Position numbers and translations under genes: made by a program
Assembly: GCA_947441695.1 (NCBI GenBank)
Contig: CANEUK010000060.1
Span: 1-8,136 of the forward strand
Direction of reading: 5' to 3'
Length of the DNA stretch: 8,136 bases
From: Rickettsiales bacterium
GTDB lineage: Bacteria; Pseudomonadota; Alphaproteobacteria; Rickettsiales; UBA1997
Shown: in pieces, positions 1-6,227 of the stretch
Layout of the letters: each line of letters opens with the position of its first letter
Numbering within the stretch: the first letter of the stretch is position 1
Notes under the pieces: model-generated
What the model saw: the letters and a program-made list of their open reading frames with translations, nothing else
What the model was told of the DNA's origin: nothing
Databases searched by the model: none

Positions 1-16
1 AACGCGTAAGCGTTTT
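1..16 (-). terminator. Probable rnpB terminator hairpin, cut by the window edge
   Basis: Positions 1-5 (aacgc) and 10-14 (gcgtt) form a perfect 5-bp stem with a 4-nt loop, just beyond the 3' end of the RNase P RNA on the minus strand. The U-run expected for a minus-strand terminator would lie outside the window. On the plus strand the stem runs into TTTT at 13-16, so it may also end a plus-strand transcript arriving from the left. Confidence 0.4.
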
Positions 17-24
17 AAACTAAA

Positions 25-501
25 TGTAAGGCAAGCTATAAGCCGGATTTTGTACTCGTTTTAACGCGAGCGACGATCATTCATCTAGGATTAACATCGC
101 TGTTAACCTCAAGCAACCTACCCGGGCAACGATGGCGAGAAACATCTGTTTCATTAAAGAAACTTGTCGCCCCTATTTGGTCTTGCTCTAAATAGGGTTT
201 TTCCAAATGTTTGTTACCAAACAAGCGCGTGAGCTTTTACCTCGCGTTTTCACCCTTACTAAGTTTTATGAACCCAATCTTCGCGCTAACGCGTCGACTT
301 TTTTCCCCTTAAATTAAGGGAACATTTGGAGTTTATAAAAAAAGCGGTATTTTTTCTGTGACACTTTCCCTCGGAAGCCTTATAGATTCGGGCTTCGCGG
401 TCAGCCATTAACTGATATTTTTCCTCGCTAGAGTCCGGACTTTCCTCTGATTTTCAAATGCTTGCGCATTAAAACCAGCGACCATCCACTTGCCTTACAA
501 G
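25..501 (-). ncRNA. rnpB: RNase P RNA, bacterial type A
   Basis: This is the catalytic RNA of ribonuclease P, which removes the 5' leader of pre-tRNAs together with the RnpA protein. Read on the minus strand, it shows the universal 5' block GAGGAAAGTCCGGACTC (447-431), AGTAAGGGTGAAA near 260-248, GAGCAAGACCAAATAGGGG (188-170), GGGTAGGTTGCTTGAG (125-110), CCTAGATGAATGA (90-78) and the 3' block ACAAAATCCGGCTTAT (53-38). The ends are set by an 11-bp long-range pairing of 500-490 with 35-25 (tgtaaggcaag against cttgccttaca), which is helix P1. Helix P3 is visible as CTGGTTTT/AAAATCAG enclosing an AATGC-GCAA-GCATT hairpin. The loop complementary regions match the ancestral type A layout. The total of about 477 nt exceeds the 377 nt of E. 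coli, mainly because of an enlarged region between ACCGC and GTAAGGGTGAAA (P12). It is transcribed divergently from trpS. Confidence 0.95.
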
Positions 502-531
502 ATTGCAAAGTTAAGGTGCCGCACCTTTCAA
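502..531 (-). promoter_or_regulatory. Candidate rnpB promoter
   Basis: On the minus strand TTGAAA (531-526, five of six to the -35 consensus) is followed after 18 bp by TGCAAT (507-502, four of six to TATAAT), directly in front of the start of RNase P RNA at about 501. The distance from -10 to RNA start is slightly short, so this is a plausible but unproven assignment by eye. Confidence 0.35.
513..527. promoter_or_regulatory. 15-bp perfect palindrome (AAGGTGC-C-GCACCTT) between rnpB and trpS
   Basis: The two 7-bp arms are exact inverted repeats around one central base. The site lies inside the 63-bp divergent intergenic region and inside the spacer of the proposed rnpB promoter, the usual position for a repressor operator. 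It is GC-richer than its surroundings. It could also be a short hairpin in the trpS leader. No regulator is encoded nearby, so the function is unknown. Confidence 0.4.
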
Positions 532-564
532 AAGCAATTCAAAAATCTTCAAAAAAACTAATTA

Positions 565-1701
565 ATGAAAACCGTTTTATCAGGAATTCAACCAACTGGA
601 AATTTGCATTTGGGCAACTATTTAGGCTCAATTGCCAATTGGATTGACTTGCAAAAAACCCATAATTGCATTTTTGGAATTATGAACCTTCACGCAATCA
701 CGCTGCCGCAAAACCCTAAAGAACTTGAACAAAATGTTTTAAATGCGGCGGCGGTTTATTTGGCTTGCGGGCTTGATCCCAAAAAATCGACACTTTTTGT
801 GCAAAGCCAAGTGCCGCAGCACGCAGAATTGGCGTGGGTTTTAGGCACAATCACGCCAATGGGTTGGTTGAATCGGATGACGCAGTTTAAGGAAAAAGTT
901 GGTAAAGGTAATTACTTTAAAGGTATAACTGATAAGCAAGGCGCTATCGAATCTACTCTAGAAGAGTTCTCTGGCAAAATTATTACCATTGAAAAGACGC
1001 ATGAAATCATGGAGAATAGGCGACTTATTTTAGAGTTTGAGGATAAGATAAAAGAAAGCACAAACCTCGGGCTTTACGCTTATCCAGTTTTAATGGCGGC
1101 GGATATTCTGCTTTATCGCGCCGATTTAGTGCCAGTTGGCGAAGATCAAAAACAGCATTTAGAATTAACGCGAGATTTAGCGGGCGCGTTTAATCGCCGT
1201 TTTGGTTGTGAATATTTCAAACTTCCCGAACCGATGATTGTAAAAGATGTAAAACGAATTATGTCGCTTCAAGACGGTGCCAAAAAAATGAGCAAATCAG
1301 ATGAATCAGATTTATCGCGCATTAATTTAGAAGATTCGCCAGAAGTGATTTTGAAAAAAGTTAAAAAGGCGAAAACTGATTCGCTTCCGACAATTAATTT
1401 TGACGAAAATAATTCCCTTGGGCGCCCCGAAATTCATAATTTGTTGAACATCTTTGCGGCTTGTTCCGGCAAGTCTCCGCAAGATTTAGCCAAAGAATAT
1501 GAAACCGCAGGAAATGGCAAATTTAAAACTGATTTGGCGGAAAGTTTAATTGAAAAACTGCGTCCGATTCAGGAAAATTTAGTGCGATTTAAACAAGATC
1601 AAAACTACATAAAAAAAGTTTTGGAAAATGGCAAAAATCAAGCGCAGGAAATTGTGGCGAAAACCAGAGATGAAGTTTTTTCGATTGTTGGTTTGAAATA
1701 A
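565..1701 (+). CDS. trpS: Tryptophan--tRNA ligase (TrpRS) with an internal insertion
   Basis: This cytoplasmic class Ic synthetase activates tryptophan with ATP and charges tRNA-Trp. The HIGH-equivalent signature is TGNLHLGN at residues 11-18, the KMSKS loop is exact at 241-245, and the conserved blocks RMTQFKEK (104-111), YPVLMAADILLY (173-184) and PVGEDQKQHLELTRD (190-204) are present. The start is the ATG at 565, which places the N-terminal SGIQPTGNLHLGNYLG block at the family's normal distance. No Shine-Dalgarno sequence is visible. At 378 aa it is longer than the usual 330-350. The excess is one stretch of about 50 residues (roughly 115-166) between the RMTQFKEKxGK block and the GLYAYP block, where other TrpRS proteins have only a few residues. 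It is divergent from rnpB, and nadA follows after 17 bp, so they are probably cotranscribed. All catalytic motifs are intact, so the enzyme is expected to be functional. Confidence 0.97.
   Translation: MKTVLSGIQPTGNLHLGNYLGSIANWIDLQKTHNCIFGIMNLHAITLPQNPKELEQNVLNAAAVYLACGLDPKKSTLFVQSQVPQHAELAWVLGTITPMGWLNRMTQFKEKVGKGNYFKGITDKQGAIESTLEEFSGKIITIEKTHEIMENRRLILEFEDKIKESTNLGLYAYPVLMAADILLYRADLVPVGEDQKQHLELTRDLAGAFNRRFGCEYFKLPEPMIVKDVKRIMSLQDGAKKMSKSDESDLSRINLEDSPEVILKKVKKAKTDSLPTINFDENNSLGRPEIHNLLNIFAACSGKSPQDLAKEYETAGNGKFKTDLAESLIEKLRPIQENLVRFKQDQNYIKKVLENGKNQAQEIVAKTRDEVFSIVGLK
907..1062 (+). other. In-frame insertion within trpS with different codon use
   Basis: This segment encodes residues of about 115-166, beginning GNYFKGITDKQG and ending KIKEST. 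It interrupts the normally short link between the MTQFKEK block and the YPVLMAAD block. Inside it 4 of 9 Glu codons are GAG and 3 of 6 Lys codons are AAG, with AGG and CTA also used. In the rest of trpS all of about twenty Glu codons are GAA, Lys is nearly all AAA, and AGG and CTA are not seen. The shift suggests later acquisition, comparable in size and placement to the in-frame palindromic elements known from Rickettsia genes. However, I see only a 5-bp inverted repeat (actct-aga-agagt, 955-967), not a strong palindrome. Edges are approximate. Confidence 0.7.
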
Positions 1702-1718
1702 GTTTAAATAAAATAAGT

Positions 1719-2675
1719 ATGTACGAAATCCCTACAAATTTAGAAGAAGAAATTCTTCGTTTAAAAAAAGAACAAAACGCCGTGATTTTGGCGCATTATT
1801 ATCAAGATTCGGAAATTCAGGATATCGCAGATTTTGTTGGCGATTCTCTTGATTTGTCGCGCAAAGCCGCCGCAACCAATGCGGATGAAATTGTTTTTTG
1901 TGGCGTAAAATTCATGGCGGAAGTGGCGAAAATTTTGTCACCGCAAAAAAAAGTTTTAATTCCTGATTTAAAAGCGGGATGCAGTTTGGAGGATTCTTGC
2001 CAGCCAATTCCTTTCGCTGAATTCAAAAAAAAACACCAAGGCGCGGTTGTTGTGACTTACATCAATTGTTCGGCTGAAATCAAAGCTTTGTCCGACATAA
2101 TTGTCACTTCGACCAATGCCAAAAAAATCATCGAGCAAATTCCGCAAAATCAAGAAATTATTTTTGCGCCCGACCAACATTTGGGGCGTTATTTAGAAAA
2201 AGAAACGGGTCGCAAAATGATTTTATGGAATGGAAGTTGCGTGGTTCACGAGCAGTTTTCTGAACGCGAATTGATAAAATTAATTGCAAATCATCCATCC
2301 GCAAAAGTAATTGCCCATCCAGAATGCCCGCAAAACCTGCTGGCGCACGCTAATCATATTGGTTCAACTTCGTCTTTGTTAAAGTTTGTTGAAGAAAATC
2401 AAGGTGCAGAATTTATAGTTTTAACCGAATTGCACATTATTCACCAAATGCGCCAAAAAAATGTTTCGGGCAAATTTTACGATTGTCCTTCAATTGACAA
2501 AGCTGGTTGCACGCTTTGCAACGCTTGCCCTTACATGAAACTTAATAATTTAGAAAAACTTTATTTGGTGATGAAATATGGGGCTAAATCTGGTTTTGGC
2601 GGCGAGTTGCAATTAGACGAAGCCTTAAGAATCAAAGCCGAAGCGCCTTTGCGAAGAATGTTAAAAATGTCTTAG
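1719..2675 (+). CDS. nadA: Quinolinate synthase
   Basis: NadA is a cytoplasmic [4Fe-4S] enzyme that condenses iminoaspartate with dihydroxyacetone phosphate to form quinolinate, in de novo NAD synthesis. Its 318 aa fit the compact form of the family. The three expected cluster cysteines are C61 (VFCGVKFMAE), C174 (NGSCVVHE) and C270, the last Cys of CTLCNACPYMKLN. N-terminal ILAHYYQ (23-29), GDSLDLSR (41-48), YINCSAEIKA (114-123) and FAPDQHLGRYL (149-159) match conserved triose- and substrate-binding blocks. Two departures are seen: the usually conserved TExG motif reads TELH (236-239), and after MKYG the usual short linker is replaced by AKSGFGG before ELQLDE. The ATG at 1719 puts the HYYQ block at normal distance. 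No Shine-Dalgarno sequence is seen. It lies 17 bp after trpS, probably in one operon. Its partners nadB and nadC are not in the window. Confidence 0.97.
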   Translation: MYEIPTNLEEEILRLKKEQNAVILAHYYQDSEIQDIADFVGDSLDLSRKAAATNADEIVFCGVKFMAEVAKILSPQKKVLIPDLKAGCSLEDSCQPIPFAEFKKKHQGAVVVTYINCSAEIKALSDIIVTSTNAKKIIEQIPQNQEIIFAPDQHLGRYLEKETGRKMILWNGSCVVHEQFSERELIKLIANHPSAKVIAHPECPQNLLAHANHIGSTSSLLKFVEENQGAEFIVLTELHIIHQMRQKNVSGKFYDCPSIDKAGCTLCNACPYMKLNNLEKLYLVMKYGAKSGFGGELQLDEALRIKAEAPLRRMLKMS

Positions 2676-2714
2676 AAAAAATTGTTATGAGGTTTTTTTA
2701 GATATTTTAAAATT

Positions 2715-3806
2715 TTATTCCTCTCCGAGAACTTCGAATTTTGCTAAATTGGCGCAATCTTTTTCAAACTCTTCTACATATTTTTTTAATCGTAAATCAG
2801 CTTCTTTTTGACAAGACGAAATATATTGTTTTCGCAAGCGCGTAAGCTCAAATTTGCTATAAAGATTTTCTTTGGAGTTGATGTTTTTTTTAACTTTTTT
2901 GATTTCTAAATCACTTTGTTTGTTGCTGCCAAATTGCGATTCATCCAATCTTAGAGCTGCAAAACTGTTATTATTATAAAAGTTAGAATTGAGTTTTATT
3001 CGCTCTAATTCGGCTTTTTTGGCGTCATCTTTCTTTAAAAGTTCATCGCCAAATTTAGTGTAAGATTGCTTTTGGCAAAGAATTTTTTCTTCCCATTCTT
3101 TGCGAAATTTTTTTTTCTCAATTTCGCCAAAGCAAGCTCGAGACTTATCTTGCGCGGCGGCACAATTTTTAAAATTTACTTCGTATAAGTTAAATTTTAT
3201 GCAATTTGGATATTTGGCTTTTTTTTCATCGTAATTTTTAATTTCAGCGTCAATTCTTTTATCAACAACAAAACCAAGATTGTATGAGTTGTTTGGATAA
3301 TCTAAATATTCAAGATTTCCAAATGCGGGAACCGAAATTTGATCGTCAATTAAAACTTTGCGACAGGCAAAATATTCATCAATTTTTGCCTGATCGTCGG
3401 TTGCAAAAACATATCCTAAATCCAAACATTTTTTATGTTGGCGTTCATCAATTTTATTGTTTTCGTGCGATAGAATTGACTCGGAAATTTGCGAAATTTT
3501 TAAAGAAATTTTGGTGATTAAATCGCTTATTTCAGCGTTATTTTGTTGAGTTTGCGGCGAAAAATTATCGGTACTAAGGTGATTTTTGGCCATTGAAAGG
3601 CGACAATGCCAATAAGCTTGGTTGTTTAAATTATTACTTTCATCGAAGTTTAATTTTAAAGAAGCGCAAAAATTGTGATCTTGCTTTTCTTGCAATTGAA
3701 CTTTCGAAAGATGCGAAAGTAAAAACGGATCTTTCTTCAATTCTTTTTTTTGACAAGAAAAGATAAGAAAAAGAAGGTTGAGATAGAAAATAATAATTTT
3801 TTTCAT
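2715..3806 (-). CDS. Cysteine-rich putative lipoprotein, function unknown
   Basis: I do not recognise a family for this 363-residue protein. The N terminus MKKIIIFYLNLLFLIFSC is a basic-then-hydrophobic signal peptide ending in a lipobox-like LIFSC (Phe at -2 is atypical), so Cys18 is likely lipidated and the mature protein periplasmic. It contains 11 cysteines: 18, 47, 68, 127, 148, 202, 215, 225, 244, 332 and 351. Two pairs share the pattern C-x-x-L ... Y-[WF]-x-C-R with identical spacing of 21 residues (C47/C68 and C127/C148), which suggests a duplicated disulfide-bonded helical hairpin. C332/C351 may be a third, diverged copy. Middle and C-terminal parts are Lys/Glu-rich and probably helical. 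The gene converges on nadA with a 39-bp gap and diverges from pth with a 29-bp gap, so any promoters must overlap. The coding strand is AT-rich with long A runs. Confidence 0.8.
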   Translation of the reverse strand: MKKIIIFYLNLLFLIFSCQKKELKKDPFLLSHLSKVQLQEKQDHNFCASLKLNFDESNNLNNQAYWHCRLSMAKNHLSTDNFSPQTQQNNAEISDLITKISLKISQISESILSHENNKIDERQHKKCLDLGYVFATDDQAKIDEYFACRKVLIDDQISVPAFGNLEYLDYPNNSYNLGFVVDKRIDAEIKNYDEKKAKYPNCIKFNLYEVNFKNCAAAQDKSRACFGEIEKKKFRKEWEEKILCQKQSYTKFGDELLKKDDAKKAELERIKLNSNFYNNNSFAALRLDESQFGSNKQSDLEIKKVKKNINSKENLYSKFELTRLRKQYISSCQKEADLRLKKYVEEFEKDCANLAKFEVLGEE

Positions 3807-3835
3807 GAAATTTTTTTAACTAATTTATTCAAAAT

Positions 3836-4405
3836 ATGTATCTTTTGGTTGGCCTTGGAAATATTGGGCGCGAATACGAATTAACCCGCCATAATTTTGG
3901 CTTTTTGTTATTAGATCAGATTGTGCAAGATTATGGTTTTTTTGAGCAATCAAAAAAATTCAAAAGTGAAGTTTTTTTTGGTGAAATTGATGGAAAAAAA
4001 GTTATCGCCATCAAACCGCAAACATTCATGAATCGTTCAGGAAGTTCGGTTTTAGAAGCGGCAAATTTTTTTAAAATTGAACCAAAGAATATTTTAGTTT
4101 TACATGATGACATTGATTTAGAATTAGGAAAAGTTCGGGTTAAAATTGGCGGCGGAAATGCTGGACATAACGGCTTAAAATCAATTGATGATGTAATTGG
4201 AAAAAACTATGCGCGCCTTAGATTTGGAATTGGTCGTCCACAAAATTCAGAATTCGCAGTTTCTGATTATGTTCTTGGCAAATTTTCGCGCGAAGAAATC
4301 GAGAAAGTAAAAAGAATTAATGAGAAGATTTCTGATTTTATCGATGAGATTTTAGAAGGCAGATTTGATGTTTTTTATGATAAATTAAATTCAAATTTGG
4401 TTTGA
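3836..4405 (+). CDS. pth: Peptidyl-tRNA hydrolase
   Basis: Pth cleaves the ester bond of peptidyl-tRNAs released from stalled ribosomes, recycling tRNA in the cytoplasm. The 189 aa match the bacterial Pth length. The N terminus MYLLVGLGNIGREYELTRHNFG carries the catalytic His (H19, equivalent to E. coli His20). Asn66 in FMNRSG, Asp92 in LHDDIDL and Asn112 in GGGNAGHNGLKS correspond to the other active-site residues (E. coli Asn68, Asp93, Asn114). RLRFGIGRP (127-135) is also conserved. Translation starts at the ATG at 3836 with no Shine-Dalgarno sequence. The stop is TGA followed one codon later by TAA. The common neighbours rplY and ychF are absent. The gene is alone on its strand, divergent from the lipoprotein gene. 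A strong hairpin follows at 4424-4464. Confidence 0.97.
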   Translation: MYLLVGLGNIGREYELTRHNFGFLLLDQIVQDYGFFEQSKKFKSEVFFGEIDGKKVIAIKPQTFMNRSGSSVLEAANFFKIEPKNILVLHDDIDLELGKVRVKIGGGNAGHNGLKSIDDVIGKNYARLRFGIGRPQNSEFAVSDYVLGKFSREEIEKVKRINEKISDFIDEILEGRFDVFYDKLNSNLV

Positions 4406-4410
4406 GTTTA

Positions 4411-4593
4411 ATGGCAATGTCGCAAAAACAGGTTTATGAGAGTTTTATTTGAGAACCTGTTTTTAAATCTAAGATTAAAAAGTTTTTCAAAAAAGCTTTA
4501 AAATTTCTATACCAAGACTCAATTGAAGAAATCAATTTTTATAAAAACCAAAAATCTATTGCGGATGCGCCGATTTACTTGGCGAGCAAGTAA
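4411..4593 (+). pseudogene. Possible remnant of a 60-codon gene, interrupted by TGA
   Basis: From the ATG at 4411 one frame reads MAMSQKQVYESFI, then TGA (4450-4452), then continues without a stop for 46 codons (EPVFKSKIKKFFKKALKFLY ... SIADAPIYLASK) to TAA at 4591-4593. The lysine-rich, then mixed composition of the second part looks protein-like, and codons are similar to those of neighbouring genes. No ATG, GTG or usable TTG restart lies after the TGA. The TGA sits in the loop of the 4424-4464 hairpin. This could be a decayed small gene or chance open frame in AT-rich DNA. No family is recognised. Confidence 0.3.
4424..4464 (+). terminator. Probable pth terminator, possibly bidirectional
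   Basis: Arms 4424-4434 (aaaaacaggtt) and 4454-4464 (aacctgttttt) form a perfect 11-bp stem with a 19-nt loop, starting 18 bp after the pth stop. The right arm ends in TTTTT and the left arm gives the same on the minus strand, so the structure could act in both directions. The long loop is unusual for an intrinsic terminator. Confidence 0.55.
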
Positions 4594-4641
4594 TTTAAAA
4601 TTTACTAAATTTAAAAAAAGTTTGAATTTGATTGATTGTAG

Positions 4642-4687
4642 TCAGCTTATTTTTCAACAAAAAGTCAAAAAAATAAGCTGAATTTTT
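4642..4687 (+). terminator. Hairpin with T-run, likely plus-strand terminator
   Basis: Arms 4642-4654 and 4669-4681 (core cagcttatttt / aaaataagctg) make a perfect 13-bp stem with a 14-nt loop, followed by ATTTTTG on the plus strand. On the minus strand no T-run follows, so it is a less likely terminator for gcvH, although the hairpin could still protect the 3' end of the secG-gcvT-gcvH message. Confidence 0.5.
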
Positions 4688-4692
4688 GTTAC

Positions 4693-4719
4693 AAAATCAG
4701 GTTTATAATAACTGGTTTT
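4693..4719. repeat. Third, weaker hairpin next to the gcvH stop
   Basis: AAAATCAG (4693-4700) can pair with CTGGTTTT (4712-4719) in plus-strand RNA using one G-U pair, with an 11-nt loop. It lies 5 bp beyond the gcvH stop. Its left part (aaatcaggtttat, 4694-4706) nearly repeats aaaacaggtttat at 4425-4437. Its role is unknown; it may be part of gcvH transcription termination. Confidence 0.25.
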
Positions 4720-4724
4720 AAGCC

Positions 4725-5090
4725 CTATTTATCTTGCAAAAACTTTTTGTAAGCTTCTTCGTTCATTGCTTCTTCTAAATCAGCGGCTTCGCTTAATTTA
4801 ACTTTGGCAATCCATCCATTTTCGTAAGCAGAATTGTTTATTAGTTCAGGTGATGAAGTTAGAGATTCATTGATGCTAATTACTTCGCCAGCAACTGGAA
4901 TATAAACGTCACTTGCTGATTTTGATGATTCTACAACGGCAAAAGCATCGTGTTTTGCATAGATTTTTCCAACTTTTGGCAATTCAACATAAACTAGTTC
5001 GCCCAAAGCTTCGGCGGCATATTCGGTAATTCCAATTGTAGCAATATCGCCTTCAATTTTAATCCATTCGTGATCTTTAGTGAATTTCAT
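4725..5090 (-). CDS. gcvH: Glycine cleavage system H protein
   Basis: This small cytoplasmic protein carries the lipoyl arm that shuttles the aminomethyl group between the P, T and L proteins of the glycine cleavage complex. At 121 aa it is close to the usual 125-130. It shows the N-terminal block MKFTKDHEWIKIEGDIATIGITEYAAEALG (positions 1-30) and the lipoylation motif VVESSKSASDVYIPVAGEV, in which K57 is the modified lysine. C-terminal ENGWIAKVKLS (90-100) is also typical. It has the clearest Shine-Dalgarno sequence in the window, GGAG 5 nt before the ATG. It follows gcvT by 22 bp and is the last gene of the secG-gcvT-gcvH run. The P protein genes and lipoate attachment enzymes are not in the window. 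Confidence 0.97.
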   Translation of the reverse strand: MKFTKDHEWIKIEGDIATIGITEYAAEALGELVYVELPKVGKIYAKHDAFAVVESSKSASDVYIPVAGEVISINESLTSSPELINNSAYENGWIAKVKLSEAADLEEAMNEEAYKKFLQDK

Positions 5091-5095
5091 TTTTA

Positions 5096-5099
5096 CTCC
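5096..5099 (-). promoter_or_regulatory. Ribosome binding site of gcvH (GGAG)
   Basis: GGAG on the minus strand lies 5 nt before the gcvH ATG. It is the only convincing Shine-Dalgarno sequence found in front of any gene here, and it supports the start at 5090. Confidence 0.65.
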
Positions 5100-5112
5100 A
5101 TTTTTTGATTAA

Positions 5113-6213
5113 TTATTTTTTTATCGATTTGGTTTTTGCTTCAACAAAAGTTGGCGAAGTTAAAACCGCAGCAATTTCGCGATCGCGAACAATCACAAAT
5201 ACTTGGTCACCAACTTTTGCAAACGCGGGATTAAAATAACCTTGTCCAATTGAAACCTTTAGATTTGGAGAAAATCCGCCGCTCGAAAGCACGCCGATTT
5301 TTTTGCCATCTTTTTTAACTTCGCAACCTTCGCGCGCAATCCCGCGATCAAGCAATTTAACGCCGATTCTTTTGCGTGGCGCACCTTCAAGTTTTTCTTT
5401 TAAAATTCTTTCAGAGCCAATGAAATTAGTGTTGCTTTTGCTTACAACCCAGCCAATTGCGGCTTCGATTGGTGAAGTTGTGTCGTCCAAATCGTGACCG
5501 TAAAGCGGATATCCCATTTCTAAGCGAAGTGAATCGCGAGCGCCCAATCCAATTGGTTTTACTTCTGACATTGCAGATAAATCTAGCCAAAATTGCGGAG
5601 TGGCGGAATTTAAAATTGAAACCTCGAAACCATCTTCGCCAGTGTAGCCAGTGCGGCTGATAAAAGCTTCTTCGCCATTTTTAAATTTATAAGTTCCAAG
5701 ATTCATGTAAGGCAATTGGGATAAATTTTCTGAAGCTAAAAATTTGTTTAAAATACTTTCGGATTTTGCTCCTTGAACGGCGATTAGCGAGCGGTTAGAA
5801 AGTTCGGTAAAAGAAATTTCGGCTGGAAGATTTTTGCGAATCCAAGCTTCGTCTTTTTCTTTGCAGCCAGCGTTTAGAACAATAAAAAATTTGGTGTCGG
5901 TGATTTTGGTGATGATTAAATCGTCAATAATGCCGCCTTCGTGATTGGTTAAAACCGTGTATTTAGCCTGATTTGGCGAGCTTAAAGAAAAATCAGTTGG
6001 CGTGATGTGAGACAGAAATTTTATCACGTCATTTCCTTCAATAAAAAATTGTCCCATGTGCGAAACGTCAAAAATTCCAACATTGCCAGAGCGCGTCCAT
6101 TCGTGTTCTTTCAACATTCCATCTGGATATTGAACGGGCATATCAAAGCCAGCAAACTCAACCATTTTAGCGCCTTGCGCACGATGAACTTGGTTTAAAG
6201 CTGTAATTTTCAT
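5113..6213 (-). CDS. gcvT: Glycine cleavage system T protein (aminomethyltransferase)
   Basis: GcvT transfers the one-carbon unit from the aminomethyl-lipoyl H protein to tetrahydrofolate, giving methylene-THF and ammonia. The 366 aa are normal for the family. Seen in order are the N-terminal LNQVHRAQGAKMVEFAGFDM (6-25) with MPVQYPDG, FDVSHMGQ (48-55), the GGIIDDLI block (93-100) containing the catalytic Asp, RTGYTGEDGFEV (187-198), GARDSLRLEMGYPLYGHDL (224-242), SPIEAAIGWVV (247-257) and the C-terminal barrel-domain blocks RKRIGVKL and GGFSPNLKVSIGQGYF. It sits 14 bp after secG and 22 bp before gcvH in one direction, so it is presumably cotranscribed with both. No Shine-Dalgarno sequence is visible. 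A glycine riboswitch, which commonly precedes gcvT, is not evident, and secG occupies the upstream side. Confidence 0.97.
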   Translation of the reverse strand: MKITALNQVHRAQGAKMVEFAGFDMPVQYPDGMLKEHEWTRSGNVGIFDVSHMGQFFIEGNDVIKFLSHITPTDFSLSSPNQAKYTVLTNHEGGIIDDLIITKITDTKFFIVLNAGCKEKDEAWIRKNLPAEISFTELSNRSLIAVQGAKSESILNKFLASENLSQLPYMNLGTYKFKNGEEAFISRTGYTGEDGFEVSILNSATPQFWLDLSAMSEVKPIGLGARDSLRLEMGYPLYGHDLDDTTSPIEAAIGWVVSKSNTNFIGSERILKEKLEGAPRKRIGVKLLDRGIAREGCEVKKDGKKIGVLSSGGFSPNLKVSIGQGYFNPAFAKVGDQVFVIVRDREIAAVLTSPTFVEAKTKSIKK

Positions 6214-6227
6214 GTTTTTTTAAAATT

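Noticed and set aside
462..647. A 61-residue plus-strand open frame starting inside the rnpB 5' region.
   Set aside because: It overlaps both the RNase P RNA P1/P3 helices and the start of trpS in another frame, and its protein resembles nothing known.
2676..2714. Possible bidirectional terminator between nadA and the lipoprotein gene.
   Set aside because: Only A and T runs are present with no GC-containing stem; the gap is too weakly structured to support a call.
4403..4452. UGA reassigned to Trp (pth would gain two codons and the 4411 frame would stay open).
   Set aside because: All Trp codons I checked in the conserved genes (more than fifteen) are TGG and none of those genes is interrupted by TGA, which is unlikely in a low-GC genome using UGA for Trp.
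4450..4464. Selenocysteine decoding of the TGA at 4450.
   Set aside because: The following sequence is the arm of a simple inverted repeat that begins before the TGA, not a SECIS-like stem-loop after it, and the short frame has no known selenoprotein similarity.
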